This document shows, one piece after another, positions 35,270-46,742 of a stretch of DNA of 64,000 nucleotides. Under the pieces are notes generated by a model. That model was not told the origin of the DNA. It was given only the letters and a program-made list of their open reading frames with translations, and made no database searches. Position 1 is the first letter of the stretch; every line of letters begins with the position of its first letter. Both the position numbers and the translations under genes were made by a program. The stretch covers positions 33,241,501 to 33,305,500 of the forward strand of contig CM065378.1 in NCBI GenBank assembly GCA_033060915.1, read 5' to 3'. This DNA comes from Euryodendron excelsum. Lineage: Eukaryota; Streptophyta; Magnoliopsida; Ericales; Pentaphylacaceae.

Positions 35270-36530
35270 AATAAAACTTCTTCAAGTTGTTGGCGTTCCA
35301 AGGCCGGGGTAACTGTCTTCCATCTTCAATAGTTTCCATTTAATATGCCCCCACGCTGACTTAGGACGCCACTCGGTAGGGACCCTCCCAGTGGGGGTTG
35401 AGCTTGACATCTGCTGGATTCTTTGTTGCCCCCAATACTTTCCGCAATACTAAGTCTCCCAGTGCAAAGATTCTTAGACAAACCCATTTGTTCTAAGAGT
35501 GACTTAACTGTTGCTGATATCCAGTGGGTCTAATCAAGGCAGCTTCCCTATTTTCTTTGGCAAGATCCAGATCTCTGGCAAGGGTTTGGTCATTAAGTCC
35601 AGTATTAAATGTTGTCGATCTGATCGTTAGTAGCCCCACCTCCAAGGGTATAATTGTTTCCACCCAGTAAGCCAAAGAAAAGGGGGTTTCGCCATTAGAC
35701 CTCCTTGAGGTGGTTTTGTAGGATCATAGGACACTGGGCAGTTCCTTCACCCATTTTCCTTTAGCCATTTCCAACCGCTTTTTGATCCCGTTCAGCATAG
35801 TCTTGTTTAAAATTTTGGTCTACCCATTGCACTGTGGATAGGCCAGTGTTAAATAGTAGTTTGTGATTCCAAGTTCCTCGTAGAATGACCTGAACATGTC
35901 GCCATCAAATTGGGTGCCGTTATCTAAGACAATTGAACGAGGCATGCCAAACCTCGTCACTATGTTTCTCCAGGCGAATTTTTGGCATCGATCTCTCTGA
36001 TGGTTGACAAGGGTTTTACCTCCACTCACTTAATAAAGTAATCTGTCACCACAATGAGAAATCTCTTATTTCCTAGAGCTCGGGGCAAGGGCTCAATAAT
36101 ATCCAGTCCCCATTGGGCAAAAGGCCAAGGGCTGGTTATTGTTACGAGATCCTCAGCAGGCTGATGTATAATTGGGGAGTACCTTTGACATTTTTCACAT
36201 TTCAGCACGTACTGGGCCTCATCTTTTTGCATATAAAGCCACCAGTAACCTTGTGAGATAGCGCGGTGGGCCACCGATCTCCCACTGACATGACTTCCAC
36301 AGATCCCTTCATGGATTTCAAACAGGATGTCCTGCACTTTGTCTGGGTAAACACAATGCAAGTAGGGACCCATGAAAGATCTTCGGTAGAGTTCCTTAGT
36401 TAGTGACAACCAATATCTGAGGGCTTTATGCCTAATCCATCTGGCTTCATTCTTGTCTTCGGGGAGCTCATCTTTGTCTAGATAGGAGATGATTAGGTCC
36501 ATCCAAGATGGTCCCAACTGTTCAATTGCT
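35270..36530 (-). pseudogene. Integrase region of gypsy pol (broken)
   Basis: The N-terminal zinc-binding part reads HEGICGSH...KCEKCQRY (HHCC type). The catalytic core shows WGLDIIEPLP and LDNGTQFDGDMF. The C-terminal part has LNPHWEGPYRVAS, typical of Ty3/gypsy integrase ends. Stops separate the pieces at about 36026 and 35817. Confidence 0.88.
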
Positions 36531-36559
36531 AGGGCTTGATCCTTTTATTGAAATATGCT

Positions 36560-37110
36560 AGGACTGGCTAGCGTCCCTACATGGATCGCTTTTTTTGAGC
36601 CTGACTTGAGGGCCGTTGCAAGCGTTACTAAGGCATCGACTTTAGCATTGTTGTCGTGGCCAATCTGGTGAAGCCTATATTTGCTAAATTTGGACAGTAA
36701 CTCTTTTTCTTTGACCAGGTACTATGTTATTTTATCGTTCTTTACTGCGTACTCTCCTGCGATCTGATTCACTACTAGTTGGGAGTCTGAGTAACTCATA
36801 ATTTCGGCAATTTCAAGATCGATAGCTTGGCGTAACCCGGCAAGCAGAGCTTCTTATTCTGACTTGTTGTTTGAAGCGGTGAACTCCAGTTTGATGGCCT
36901 ATTCTAATGACATACCGTCTGGTGTAATAAGGACTATCCTCGATCCTGCCCCCTGGTCATTGGATGTTCCGTCGACAAACAGTTTTCAATAACCATCATT
37001 TTCCCAAAAATCCAATGGGAGGTGATCGTTTTGGAGGTCAACAGATGGTGTTGGATTGTTTTCCTATGGCAGCTCAACAAAAAATTCAGCAATAAAGTCG
37101 ACCGGTACCT
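36560..37110 (-). pseudogene. RNase H region of gypsy pol (broken)
   Basis: Readable fragments are [34 protein letters not shown] and HDNNAKVDALVTLATAL, which are the plant gypsy RNase H landmarks in order. In-frame stops occur between them. Confidence 0.8.
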
Positions 37111-37399
37111 GCCTCTTAACTGCTGATCATGGCTGGAACTTGATGTTGAATTCTTCTAGTTCCACGACCCACTTAGCTATCCTACCGGAGAAGTCAGCCC
37201 TTCTCAAGAGTAGTTTTAGCTGGTGATCTGTGAGAATGTTGATAATGTGGGCCCTGAAGTAATGCACCAGTTTGCACGCTACTACTAATGTAAGGGCAAG
37301 TTTCTCCAGCGGTAAATACCTGCTTTCTGCCCCCAGGAGAGTTTTGCTGACATAGTAAATCGGCTACTGCTGCCGATCTTGCTATCGTAGTAGTACGAC

Positions 37400-38634
37400 A
37401 CTGACCGTATGCTCTAACACTGCTTGATAGAGATAGAATTCTTCATGCTTCAAGGGGGTGGAAAGTAAGAGGGGGTGGAAACTAGGGGAGGTTAGCTCAG
37501 ATACTTTTTTAGATCCACCAAGGCTTGGTCACACTCTTGAGTCCAACTAAATCGCTCCTGTTTTTTGAGAAGCTGAAAGAATGATAGGCACTTGTCTGAA
37601 GATCGGCTAATGAATTTGTTGAGTGTTGTTGTCATGCCTGTCAGCTTCTGTACTTCTTTGGTATTTCTTGGAGCCTGAACATTCTAAATAGCACTGACCT
37701 GTTGTGGGTCCACTTCAATCCCTCGGTGTGTAATTAAGAATTCCAAGAACTCCCCCGAATAGACCCCGAACACACACTTGGAAGCGTTAGGCCTCATTTT
37801 GTACTGCTTCAAGATGTTGAATATCGCCTCAGGTTCTCCAAATAGTGACTGCCGAGCTTACTTTTGACCACAATGTCATCAGTATAAACTTCCACGGTGT
37901 TGCCAATGTGATCTTTGAACATTTTGGTGACCAGACGCTGATAAGTGGCTCCGATATTCTTAAGTCCAAAAGGCATTGCCTTGGAGTTATGAAGGTGGTC
38001 TTTTATTGGTCATCTTCATGGAGTGGGATCTGATGATACCCACGATAAGCATTCAAGAAGCTTATTCTTTTGAAACCAGCCATGACATCTACCAGTTGGT
38101 CAATCTTGGGCAGAGGGAAAGGGTCCTTTGGGCATGCCTTATTCAGATCGGTGAAATCAACATAAACTCTCCACTTGTTGTCCTTCTTTTCACAACGACT
38201 GTGTTTGTCAGCCAACTTGGGTAGTAGACTTCTCTAATCGCATCAGCATCAAGGAGCCTTTCAACTTCTTCTATGATAGCATCCACATGTTATGTAGTTG
38301 CTCTCCTACTTTTCTGGACCACAGGTCGACACTGAGGGTCCATGCTTAATCTGTGGCAAGCGATCTTCGCATCGATTCCTGGCATGTCGTAAGGAGTCCA
38401 AGCAAGGATTTTAATATAGCTTGTCAGGAGCTCGATCAATGAATTTTCTTCAATCTTGGATAGGGAAGCATTGATCACAAAGTACTTTTTCTTCTGCCGA
38501 TCTATGTGGATTTTCTTCTTCATCTGCCCAATGTCATCGATTGTCGATGTATCTTGGTGAAACTCCATCATCTGCACTTTACTAGTTTTTGCTTTTGCTG
38601 CACATGCCGTAAGAAAGCATTGCTTAGCAGCCAC
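37400..38634 (-). pseudogene. Reverse transcriptase region of gypsy pol (broken)
   Basis: Reads KIACHRLSMDP..., then WRVYVDFTDLNKACPKDPFPLPKIDQLVD, FLNAYRGYHQIPL, MPFGLKNIGATYQRLV and VYTDDIVVKS, the successive RT motifs. The active-site box is YTDD where YVDD or YIDD is usual. Stops and frameshifts after about 38000 and elsewhere disable it. Confidence 0.9.
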
Positions 38635-38692
38635 TTGGTCCCCCTTATCTCTTGAACCCCTTCTAGGCTTCTGAGGATAGGAATCGAATTAG

Positions 38693-39172
38693 CTAGTGGT
38701 AGGAAGAGGGGATAGGGGATGGTACGTTGACCACCAGGAATTCTGTCTGCAGAGTAATCCCTCCCGCAGTTACAGGGATAGTTACCTTCCCAAGTGGCCA
38801 AACTGGGTCAGAGCTAAACCCAATCAATAGATTGAGCGAGAGCTGGAGGTCGGCATCCTTCAGCTCTAGCTTCTTAAATAGGTAGTAGTACATAACCTCG
38901 GAGGAGCTTCCCTGGTCAATGAGCAGCCTCTTCATGTCACAACCTGCCATTCGTAGAGTCACAACCAGTGCGTCATTGTGGGGAGTCAGAACTCCCATGA
39001 GATCTTCATTAGTAAAGGTTATGGCCATGGTATCACCGTCGACCTTGACTTTCTTGGGAGGAGGGTCTATCTGCATCATTTCCCTTAAGTGCACAGCCTT
39101 TTGTATATCGGACCAATATCTGTGCCGGTCAATAGCTTCTGATTCTGCCGATCCATGTAGCACATTGATCAC
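38693..39172 (-). pseudogene. Protease region of gypsy pol (broken)
   Basis: A 159-codon open frame includes MKRLLIDQGSSSEVMYY, matching the retroviral-type aspartic protease region of Tat-like elements but with Gln in the DxGSS motif. It also has IGFSSDPVWPLGKV. The frame closes before joining RT, consistent with decay. Confidence 0.8.
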
Positions 39173-39269
39173 CCAGACCGGTTAGGCTCTATTTTCTTTC
39201 TGTGGGGGGGCCTCCAGCCTTGGCTGCTCGGCCTCCCATTTTGTTTTATCTCTGTTGATATACTAGTTA

Positions 39270-40824
39270 AGATGACCAGCCTTCACCAAATCTTCCAGGT
39301 GGCTTTTGAGATGTCGACAATTCTCCATATGGTGTCCCTTCTCCTTGTGATAGAAGCAGAATTTCATTTGATCTCGAGCTGTAGGGTCTCCTCCCAACTT
39401 CGGGGGCTATTTAAAGAATGGCTTGTCGCGAATTTGGGGCAAGATTTTCTAAATAGGGTCTTTGAAGACAGTGTAGACCTTATTATTTGCCTTCTTACCC
39501 CGGTTGTTATTGTTTTCCCGCCGAAGTTTCTTTGCGTCCAGTCTATTCTTCTTTTCAATGATAATATCGACCTTCTCAGGGGTGAGCTGTGGTATATCTT
39601 CGTCCAATCTCGCATATCGCTCAATTCTTGACATTAATTCTTACACCGTGTGGGTTGGCTTCTTCATCAAGGACTGTCGTAGGCAGTGCTCTCCGGGCAA
39701 GCCGATCTTGAACGGAGTTACAGCCAGCTACTTGTTGTACTCATTAATCTCATTGTAGGCCTCCCAGTAGCGCTGTGCATATGCATGTAGTCCTTCTCCA
39801 TCATTCTTCTGTAAGGTAAGTATGAAGTCTACCTCCCTAGGCTGCTTGTTGTTGGCTATGAAGCGAGCAGTGAATAGTTCAGCAAGCTGCTTCCAGTTTG
39901 ATACTGATTTGGATGGCAACTTGTCGAACCATCGTAGGGCCACCTCTCCCAGACTAGATAGGAAAACTCGACACATCAAGGATTGAACTCCACTCTAGAG
40001 CGTCATCATTTACTTGTAGTGCCGGACATGACTGATTAGATTAGCTTTTCCGTCATATGGTGTGAACTTTGGTAGGGCAAACTTCTCGGAGGTTGGCGGC
40101 ACTCGATCTCCTTCATGAAAGGTGTGGATGCTATCTGATCCAGGGCTCTGCTGACCATGTCCTGGGTAGTGCGTGCCTTGGGGAGTTGTTCTCTGCTATC
40201 AAGCTTTTCATTTAGCCACCTCTCCCATTCCTTTTGTTATTGACCGGTCTTAGGCTGATCTCCGTCCTACGGTATCTGGCTTCTTTTGTTACGCCGATCT
40301 CCTCATCTTTCATTGTAGCGGCCGATGCTGGAAGCATGGCTCCTAATAATGTGCACCGACATTGAGCTTCTACTCCTGGGATCTTGACTCCTCCTATCGT
40401 TGCGATGGCCAAACAATCTTCCTCTAACTCGGTCATCTTTCCTAGAGATTGCGTCCTTCATTCCCCTCAATTAGAAAGTAAGCCTGGCAATTTCCTTGTC
40501 ATGTCGTCGAAGTTCCCGCTCAGCAGCATGAAGTGGATGATCACTAGGCACATGTCCACTAGAAAGTAAAGGGCCCAGGTCTCGGTGGTGATTTTTGCAG
40601 AGGTTTGGTCCCCTAATGTAGTACAGGTCCCTTCGTAACTCGTCTCGTGCTTCCCGGTGGCTCCCAGTAAGAGACCGGGTCTCCGACCTCCTCGTCTGAA
40701 CCCGATTGCTTCTTTTTGGAGAGTTTTGTTGGCCAGCCGAGTTGGTATTATCATTGCTAGAAGGAGTTTCGTTCCCTCGTCTAGTGGAATGGACTCCTCT
40801 TCTCCCTAAGAAGTTGGTACTCAT
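39270..40824 (-). pseudogene. gag of the gypsy element (broken)
   Basis: Starts MSTNFLGRRGVH at 40824, 33 bases inside the 5' LTR. The capsid-like core at 39728-39979 reads GEVALRWFDKLPSKSVSNW and FTARFIANNKQPREVDF, typical of plant gypsy gag. A zinc-knuckle-like CFYHKEKGHHMENC lies near 39310-39360. At least four stops or shifts break the frame. Confidence 0.88.
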
Positions 40825-40835
40825 GTTTGCTTGGA

Positions 40836-40857
40836 CCTTCCCACAGACGGGGCCAAT
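40836..40857 (-). other. Primer binding site of the gypsy element
   Basis: Directly inside the 5' LTR the minus strand reads TTGGCCCCGTCTGTGGGAA, close to the TGGCGCCGTCTGTGGGAA-like sites of plant gypsy elements. Confidence 0.65.
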
Positions 40858-41484
40858 TGTAAATGGAATTTTTGGGAAGGCCTAGCCAATCACTCGAACC
40901 ACTATCCATGAGTACCAACTTGCTGCAAGGAAACAAAGGAATTAGAATAGGTCGACCCTCTTAGGACCGATCACACTTCGATGGTCAAGTTAGCAAGTTT
41001 AATCGAGAATTGAATAAATAAAAGACAGTGAATGCTTTAGAAATCAATTGTCCATACCTTTCTTCTTCAAACTTCAGTGTTTATAGTGTAGTGTTCTTTG
41101 TCCAGTCTCCTCCGGTAATCATGACCTATCTTGTAAGCTCATGCGGGCTAAAGTTGGCTGATCGGACAGAGAAAAACATTTATTGTCATGCTCGAGTTCG
41201 ATTGACCGGACGTGAGCCATGCGTGTGTCTCTTCCACATTAAATGCTATATTAGAGCATTAAATGCTCTAATATCCCTCATGATCGCCACAATAGTATAG
41301 GCTGTATAGGTTTTGTGGATTTGGGTTGTTTTTCATTATTTGGGCTCCACTTATAATGTTGTTTGGGCTGTTTAATATAAGTCGAGCTTGCCCTGGTGAA
41401 CTGGACTGTCCTCAGCTCAAGAAAGTTGTTTGATTTAAGTTGGGCCTACCCTTACGAGTTGGGCCGAAGTTTATTTGACCCACA
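40858..41484 (-). repeat. 5' LTR of the gypsy element
   Basis: Pairs with 31713-32348 along its whole length with the same TG...CA ends, and is followed by the AGCAG duplication. It contains the palindrome at 41248-41274. Confidence 0.93.
41248..41274. repeat. 27-bp palindrome in the 5' LTR
   Basis: Arms ATATTAGAGCATT and AATGCTCTAATAT pair perfectly around one A. Relative to the 3' LTR both partners of one base pair changed (C-G to T-A). Confidence 0.9.
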
Positions 41485-41489
41485 AGCAG

Positions 41490-41815
41490 TAATTCCAATC
41501 ATTGTAGTTAATTTGTTTCAATCTTCTTATTGCCATTGAAAAATTATGAGAGCAATAATAGTAGGTGGGGTAATTAGAATAGGCAGTTGGAATAATGGAG
41601 CACAAGAAAGAAAATACAATGAGATGAGAAGAAGGCACATTACAAACATCTATGTTATATATAAATATTAATATAAGTTTTTATTTCTCTATCAGCAATT
41701 CTAGTTTATATATAAACACATATAAATTAAATTAGAAACATTTAAAATAACAGAGTGGTTACCTTAGTACTGATGGAGCTTGAGGCTAAAATAATGAGAA
41801 AACATCTTAATCTAA
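41490..41815. other. Intergenic sequence, nothing recognised
   Basis: AT-rich sequence with no supported gene. It continues the host sequence interrupted by the gypsy element (left flank before 31708). Confidence 0.5.
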
Positions 41816-41817
41816 CG

Positions 41818-42027
41818 TTGTGTTCGGATCAAGGATTTGGTGTGAAAAAATAAAAGGAATAAAAATATGAAATTATATCGTATGTCTAGTTATTAGAGAA
41901 AGTGAAAGGTAAAAACAACATAAAAAAGAAAAAAAAATATAGATTTGAAATCTCTCATTTTGTTATTTTTTTCTCACATTTTCTTTTCTTTTCTTTTCTT
42001 TTCTTTTTTCTTAATAAATCCTTTCTA
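41818..42027. mobile_element. MITE-like inverted-repeat element
   Basis: Left end GTTGTGTTCGGATCAAGGATTT and right end AAATCCTTTCTAAACACAGC are imperfect inverted copies. The interior is A-rich then TTTTC-rich, self-complementary in composition. No target duplication was fixed. Confidence 0.5.
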
Positions 42028-42955
42028 AACACAGCATAAAGGGTTATCATGGATCGTTTCTAAGGGGTAAATGGTTACTTCAATTGGAAAATAACTCCCA
42101 ATTTTTATCATAACAAGAAAGATTGATGCCACTAACTATTATATACTTCTGTAAGAGAGAGATACAGCTATTCAATGCATTGAAATATTGTATATTATTC
42201 TGATAAAAGTTGTAATTATAAAAAAAAATACTACCGTGCAACAAGAAAATTTCTTTTACAGTGCACTAAATTGCAAAAATTTGAAATTGTTGAGCAGCAA
42301 GCGAGGGAAAGGCTAGCGTGAAGATTAGTTTCACGGCCAAATTTTCTAAGGTAGTATCAACTAAATTACTGTAATTAGGATTTAACAATTACATTGTTCG
42401 CCCTACCAAAAATTAATCATCACATATTCCATGTGGCACTCTAAAAACGTAGGTGGTACATATCTACTAGACTTTTTCTCATATCTCACCCTTGAAAAAT
42501 TATTCAGTGTTTTAGGAGTGCCATAACATTCTTAATACTCCTTTTATAATATAATGAGTCTTGTTTTTCAAAAATATTTTTAATGGACCTATTATTATAT
42601 ATATATGTATTAGTGTGACCTGTGGTGTCCAAGCCCTATAAATGATAGACGATCTTGGATGGGTCAAGGGGGCCATCAGGCCGTGTCTACCCCTAGGGTC
42701 TATTACATTATAAGAAATAGGGTAAAAACAATGTGACACTCAAAAAGCACTGAAATAATTTGTCCTCACTCTTGCCTATCATCCAAGTAGGGCCTCCTTC
42801 TAAACCAAAAAGAATGGGCCTGAAATTGAAGCTTCACAGACGTCATCCGGCGTGCACACAACGTCCTGCCTAACTAGTTTTGGCCCAACTTTTTTATTCT
42901 GATGAAAAGCTATGTGTTTGTAATTGTTTTTATTTTTTTGTTCTAAAATTTAAGG
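42028..42955. other. Intergenic sequence, nothing recognised
   Basis: No gene or repeat ends supported. The small open frame near 42512-42739 is without features. Confidence 0.5.
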
Positions 42956-42964
42956 TAGAGCCAT

Positions 42965-43092
42965 AGCCTACACACAGGGCCAAAGCTAGTGTACGTGGGA
43001 TGACTTCTTATCCCGTGGTTACGGAGAGTCGAACCCGACACAGACATCAAGACCATCCGAAACTCTATCGTTGAACCCACCATACAAGGTTT
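42965..43092 (-). mobile_element. Possible SINE fragment
   Basis: On the minus strand TGGGTTCAACGATAGAG (A-box-like) precedes GTGTCGGGTTCGACTCTCC (B-box-like) by about 30 bases. The arrangement is tRNA-like, but no A tail or duplication is clear. Confidence 0.4.
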
Positions 43093-43221
43093 ATGTGTCT
43101 GTAAATTCAATTAGCGAAAACTAGTAATTTTAGACCAAAAACCAAACACTTGCATTTTACTGTCTAATGTTAAGATACAAGGAAACCAAAACGTTATTTC
43201 ATAACACCGGGCCAAAAATAT

Positions 43222-44116
43222 GAGGCTTTTTTTTTCAAAATAACATTCTATGTGAACGTTATTCCCTATCTAACGCTATTTTAAAAAATAATTATCATTC
43301 TAACGTTATTTGTACCATCTCCATTGTGTTGTTAGAAATTTATTAACATGTCATAATTTTTGTTCTATTAGACATAGATATATAAAGATATATTGCTATC
43401 AATGTTCAAATCATGGACCCTGCCACGATTTCAAGGCTCTGGCTGCAATGCTTCATCGTCCTCAGTAAACATAATGTACCAATGCTAAACTCATCTTGGA
43501 AATTTGCAATTTATTAACTCTGATGTAAATGTTTTTTTAATTACTTAAGGTAACATGAAGAAGATGGATAATACATACCACGAGAAAAGGTGCAAGGTCA
43601 ATTGTTGCTTGCGGAGCTGTAAATTGTCACTGATGATTAAATATCCATTAGTGTTTCGGATTATTTTTGCATCAAATTCAGTCTATTTGTTCTTCCTCTA
43701 GGCTAAGGCGTCAAATTTCTCACCGAGGAATCTATATATAATCATATGTCGAGGCAGAGACAGGAAATAACGGGTTTTCTGCAACTTTCATCAACAATGC
43801 TTAGGCTTGAGCTTGGGCTTGTACGTTGAGATCTAAATATATCGTGATTGATGAGCTTCTTCCCCACTTCCTAAGTTAGGATTCGTTGTTATAGATTTTT
43901 GCTATATATTGACGGGATGCATGCATGTATTACCGTAATATATTTTTTATATATTTATTTTTTCTTAGTTTTGTTATAACAAAAAATTCAACATGTCAAT
44001 AAAATCCAAACAAAGTAGAACACATAGCACAAATAATGTTAGAATGAAATTATTTTAAAAAAAGTGTTAGATAAGAAATTATTTTTACAGCGAGTGTTAT
44101 TTTGTCCAAAAAACTC
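43222..44116. mobile_element. Mutator-like non-autonomous element, 895 bp
   Basis: Nine-base flanks CAAAAATAT (43213-43221) and TAAAAATAT (44117-44125) differ at one base. Inverted termini of about 95 bp start GAGGCTTTTTTTTTC on the left and end GGACAAAATAAC-like in inverse on the right, and share TATCTAAC, TTTTAAAA and ATTCTAACRTTATTTGT. The ~700-bp interior has no recognised coding sequence. Confidence 0.75.
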
Positions 44117-44125
44117 TAAAAATAT

Positions 44126-44586
44126 ATCAGTCGAGATACCAAAAATATTAGCCATATACCATAAAGTACCGGATAACTGGATAAGTAATAAAACATATTG
44201 AAAAAAATGATATATCCAAAAAACAACGATTTATATTGGATCAATAATATATTTCAATAATGGCGTCCGAAAAAAAGCAACTGACATGTCAGTTTCCTTG
44301 TGGGATTTTTTTCGGATACCGTAGTACCTTATCTCAAGTTCTCAACTCTTGAGTCAGAAAGTAAAATAAAAACACATCAATTGTAGGATGAAAATTTCAA
44401 AAAAATTTGAGATGGTTTGGTGAAAAAGCATTACTACAAATATGACATCTAGTTATTACACATTGTCACAGTTTTTAATAAGAGTTATTACATTAAATAG
44501 TAATCATAATCAGCTCAAATAACTACAGTAAGTGCAAATAACTCTGAGGGGTAGCTTAGTGGTGTTGGGTATGTGTATTGATAGTA
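44126..44586. other. Intergenic sequence ending in a tRNA-like start
   Basis: 44549-44586 begins GGGTAGCTTAGTGGTGTTGGG, which looks like the A-box half of a SINE cut by the LTR insertion that follows. The rest is unremarkable. Confidence 0.35.
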
Positions 44587-45158
44587 TGGGGTCTATACAA
44601 TTAGGTTACATATCAGGGTTTTTTAATTGTATAAAAATTGTAATTTTTTTTGTAGTTTTCTATAGAACGAATAGGTATTTTCTAATTGTGTGAGAATTAG
44701 AGTATGTAGGGTTAGCCTATAAATATAGACTTATAATAATACTAAGGTTGGTTTGGTGTGTTCAAAGAGGGGTATTTGCCTAAGAGAGACTTGTAGAGTT
44801 TAAGAGAGACTTGCATAAAAATAGAAGGAAGAGATTGAAAAACACAAGAAAGCAAAAATAGCAAACGTGCATGACAAGAGGGCTTGGCACAATGGGAGGA
44901 GAGGAGTAGCGGATAGCTTCAGAGCTCAAAGGTATTTGAGCAGTCAGGACTCAGATATTAGTATCAGTTGTGAATGTTTTATGATTATCTCAGATTTGTA
45001 ATTTTTGTTGATAGTGAATTATTTTGTCGCTTGTATAGACGTAAGTGAATATGTATCGAACCATGTTAATTCTCTGTTTTGTGTTTTTTTTTATATGTGT
45101 GAATGTGGATCCTAATTATGCTTCCGCTTATATTTGCCCATGAGATTAAATTCTCACA
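44587..45158 (+). repeat. 5' LTR of the short LTR element
   Basis: Begins TGGGGTCTATACAATTAGG and ends AAATTCTCACA. It matches 46379-46742 plus 49338-49552 throughout. Confidence 0.82.
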
Positions 45159-45161
45159 AAG

Positions 45162-45173
45162 TGATATCAGAGT
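45162..45173 (+). other. Primer binding site (initiator-Met tRNA type)
   Basis: TGATATCAGAGT lies three bases after the LTR end and differs slightly from the plant consensus TGGTATCAGAGC. Confidence 0.7.
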
Positions 45174-46378
45174 GAAGCATAGGTTATTGAAGAATTTTTT
45201 AATTTCGTTAGAATAGATCAAAAAATTTTACACGCGCAAAGAAAAATTGAAAAGAGTTAAAAAAAAAAAAAAATCTGGTGAAAGTGGCAGCGGGTTAGAC
45301 TGAAAACAGTGTAACACGAGTCACGGCACAGCGGCGGACGAATAATGGTTGTATTCTGGTTGTCAAAATTCTTTGGCAAGATGGCACGGATTACATGGCA
45401 AAGACCAAGGGAGTACCAAGGGAGTCTAACCATTACGGCTGGTTGTTGGATACTTGGGTTGGGTACTGCGACGGGCAAATATCCGTTGTGGTGCTGCCAT
45501 TAATCCTGTGTTGTGAGTGGGTATGTACTTCAGCTTAGAATTTCATAGACAACGTGAAACGAGGATGGTTGAGGATGGTTGTTTGGAATTTAAAGAGGGA
45601 GTGTTTCTAAAGGTTTTCAGGCGCTGCAAATTCTCTTGTAAATGCAAAATTCTCAGAATTTGCATAATATAATGAGATTAGACAAAGTTACAAAGATCAA
45701 ATTAATCAAGAGCGACTAGGTTTGATTACAAAGGAAAATCAAAGGTGATTGGAAGTAATCTATTTCAATCAAAGGGAAAAATTCAATCATCATCGTCAGA
45801 TGCAATTAGGGCTTGAGTTGCAGGTGAAGTTAATTAGAAGGATTATTCTAATTAGACGATTGACAATTTATACAGGCTTGTGAAGAGTATTTTGATAGGT
45901 GAAGTTGTTGTCAGACATGAAAAAGTACTATACATGGATGACATACGCAGTTATTGGGTGAATAAGGTGAGCAACAGTTGCAGAGAGACGTATATCACAT
46001 GCGCAGTAAGTATACAGAGGTGTCGTACAAGGGTTACAAATGTTTGGTAGGATGGAGTGCAAGATTCCGAACAATTATAGAGACACATACACAACAATCA
46101 CAAGAGTACTCAGATAAGTCGTACATGTGCATGAGCAGATGATGTGCAGAGATGTTTTGATCAGAATTAAGAGTAGTAATTGCTGGATGTTCGCATGGAG
46201 GCTCTAGGGTTGTTCGTGGCGATGATCTCTATGGTTGTGCATGTACATGAAATATTGAGTCAAGACAATTGGCAAAGTAATTGACATTGCAAGGCATCTT
46301 GGTTTGGAGGCGCATGCATCTTATGCTGAAGTTGCAAGTTATGCTAGATTAATCATGGCGTGTTTGATTAGAGGTCTG

Positions 46379-46742
46379 TGAGGTCTATACAATTAGGTTG
46401 TATATGAGGATTTCCTAATTATATAAGAATTCTAGTTTTTTTTTTTTTTTGGTAGTTTTCTATAGTAGGAACAGATATTTTACTTGTATGGGGATTAGGA
46501 TACCTATGGTTAGCCTATAAACAAGGAACTTGTGAGAATACTAAAGTTGGCTTGGTGTGTCAAAAGAGAGCCTTTGTCCAAAGGAGGCTTGTAGAGTTCA
46601 AAAAAGACTCATAGATAGAAAGGAGGGAGAGACTAAAAACACAAGAGAACACAGTAGTAGACATGCATAGCTGTGGAGTTTGGGACAGTGAGAGGAGCGG
46701 AGAAGCGGATGGTTTTAGAGCTCGGATATCTCTGAGCAATCG
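46379..46742 (+). repeat. 3' LTR, first part
   Basis: Starts TGAGGTCTATACAATTAGG. It is broken after GAGCAATCG by the solo LTR, exactly where the 5' LTR continues GAGCAGTCAGGACTC. Confidence 0.8.

Larger units (their letters stand above)
31713..41484 (-). mobile_element. Ty3/gypsy LTR retrotransposon, Tat-like, structurally complete, coding-dead
   Basis: 9772 bp bounded by AGCAG target duplications (31708-31712 and 41485-41489) and LTRs of 636 and 627 bp. Read on the minus strand the order is LTR, primer binding site, gag, protease, reverse transcriptase, RNase H, integrase, a long spacer with an antisense frame, polypurine tract, LTR. PR-RT-RH-IN is the Ty3/gypsy order and the additional antisense frame is a hallmark of some Tat-lineage elements. 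Many stops and frameshifts break every frame. The first ~95 bases of the LTRs differ at about 15 sites, nearly all transitions, so the insertion is old and was probably methylated. Confidence 0.95.
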
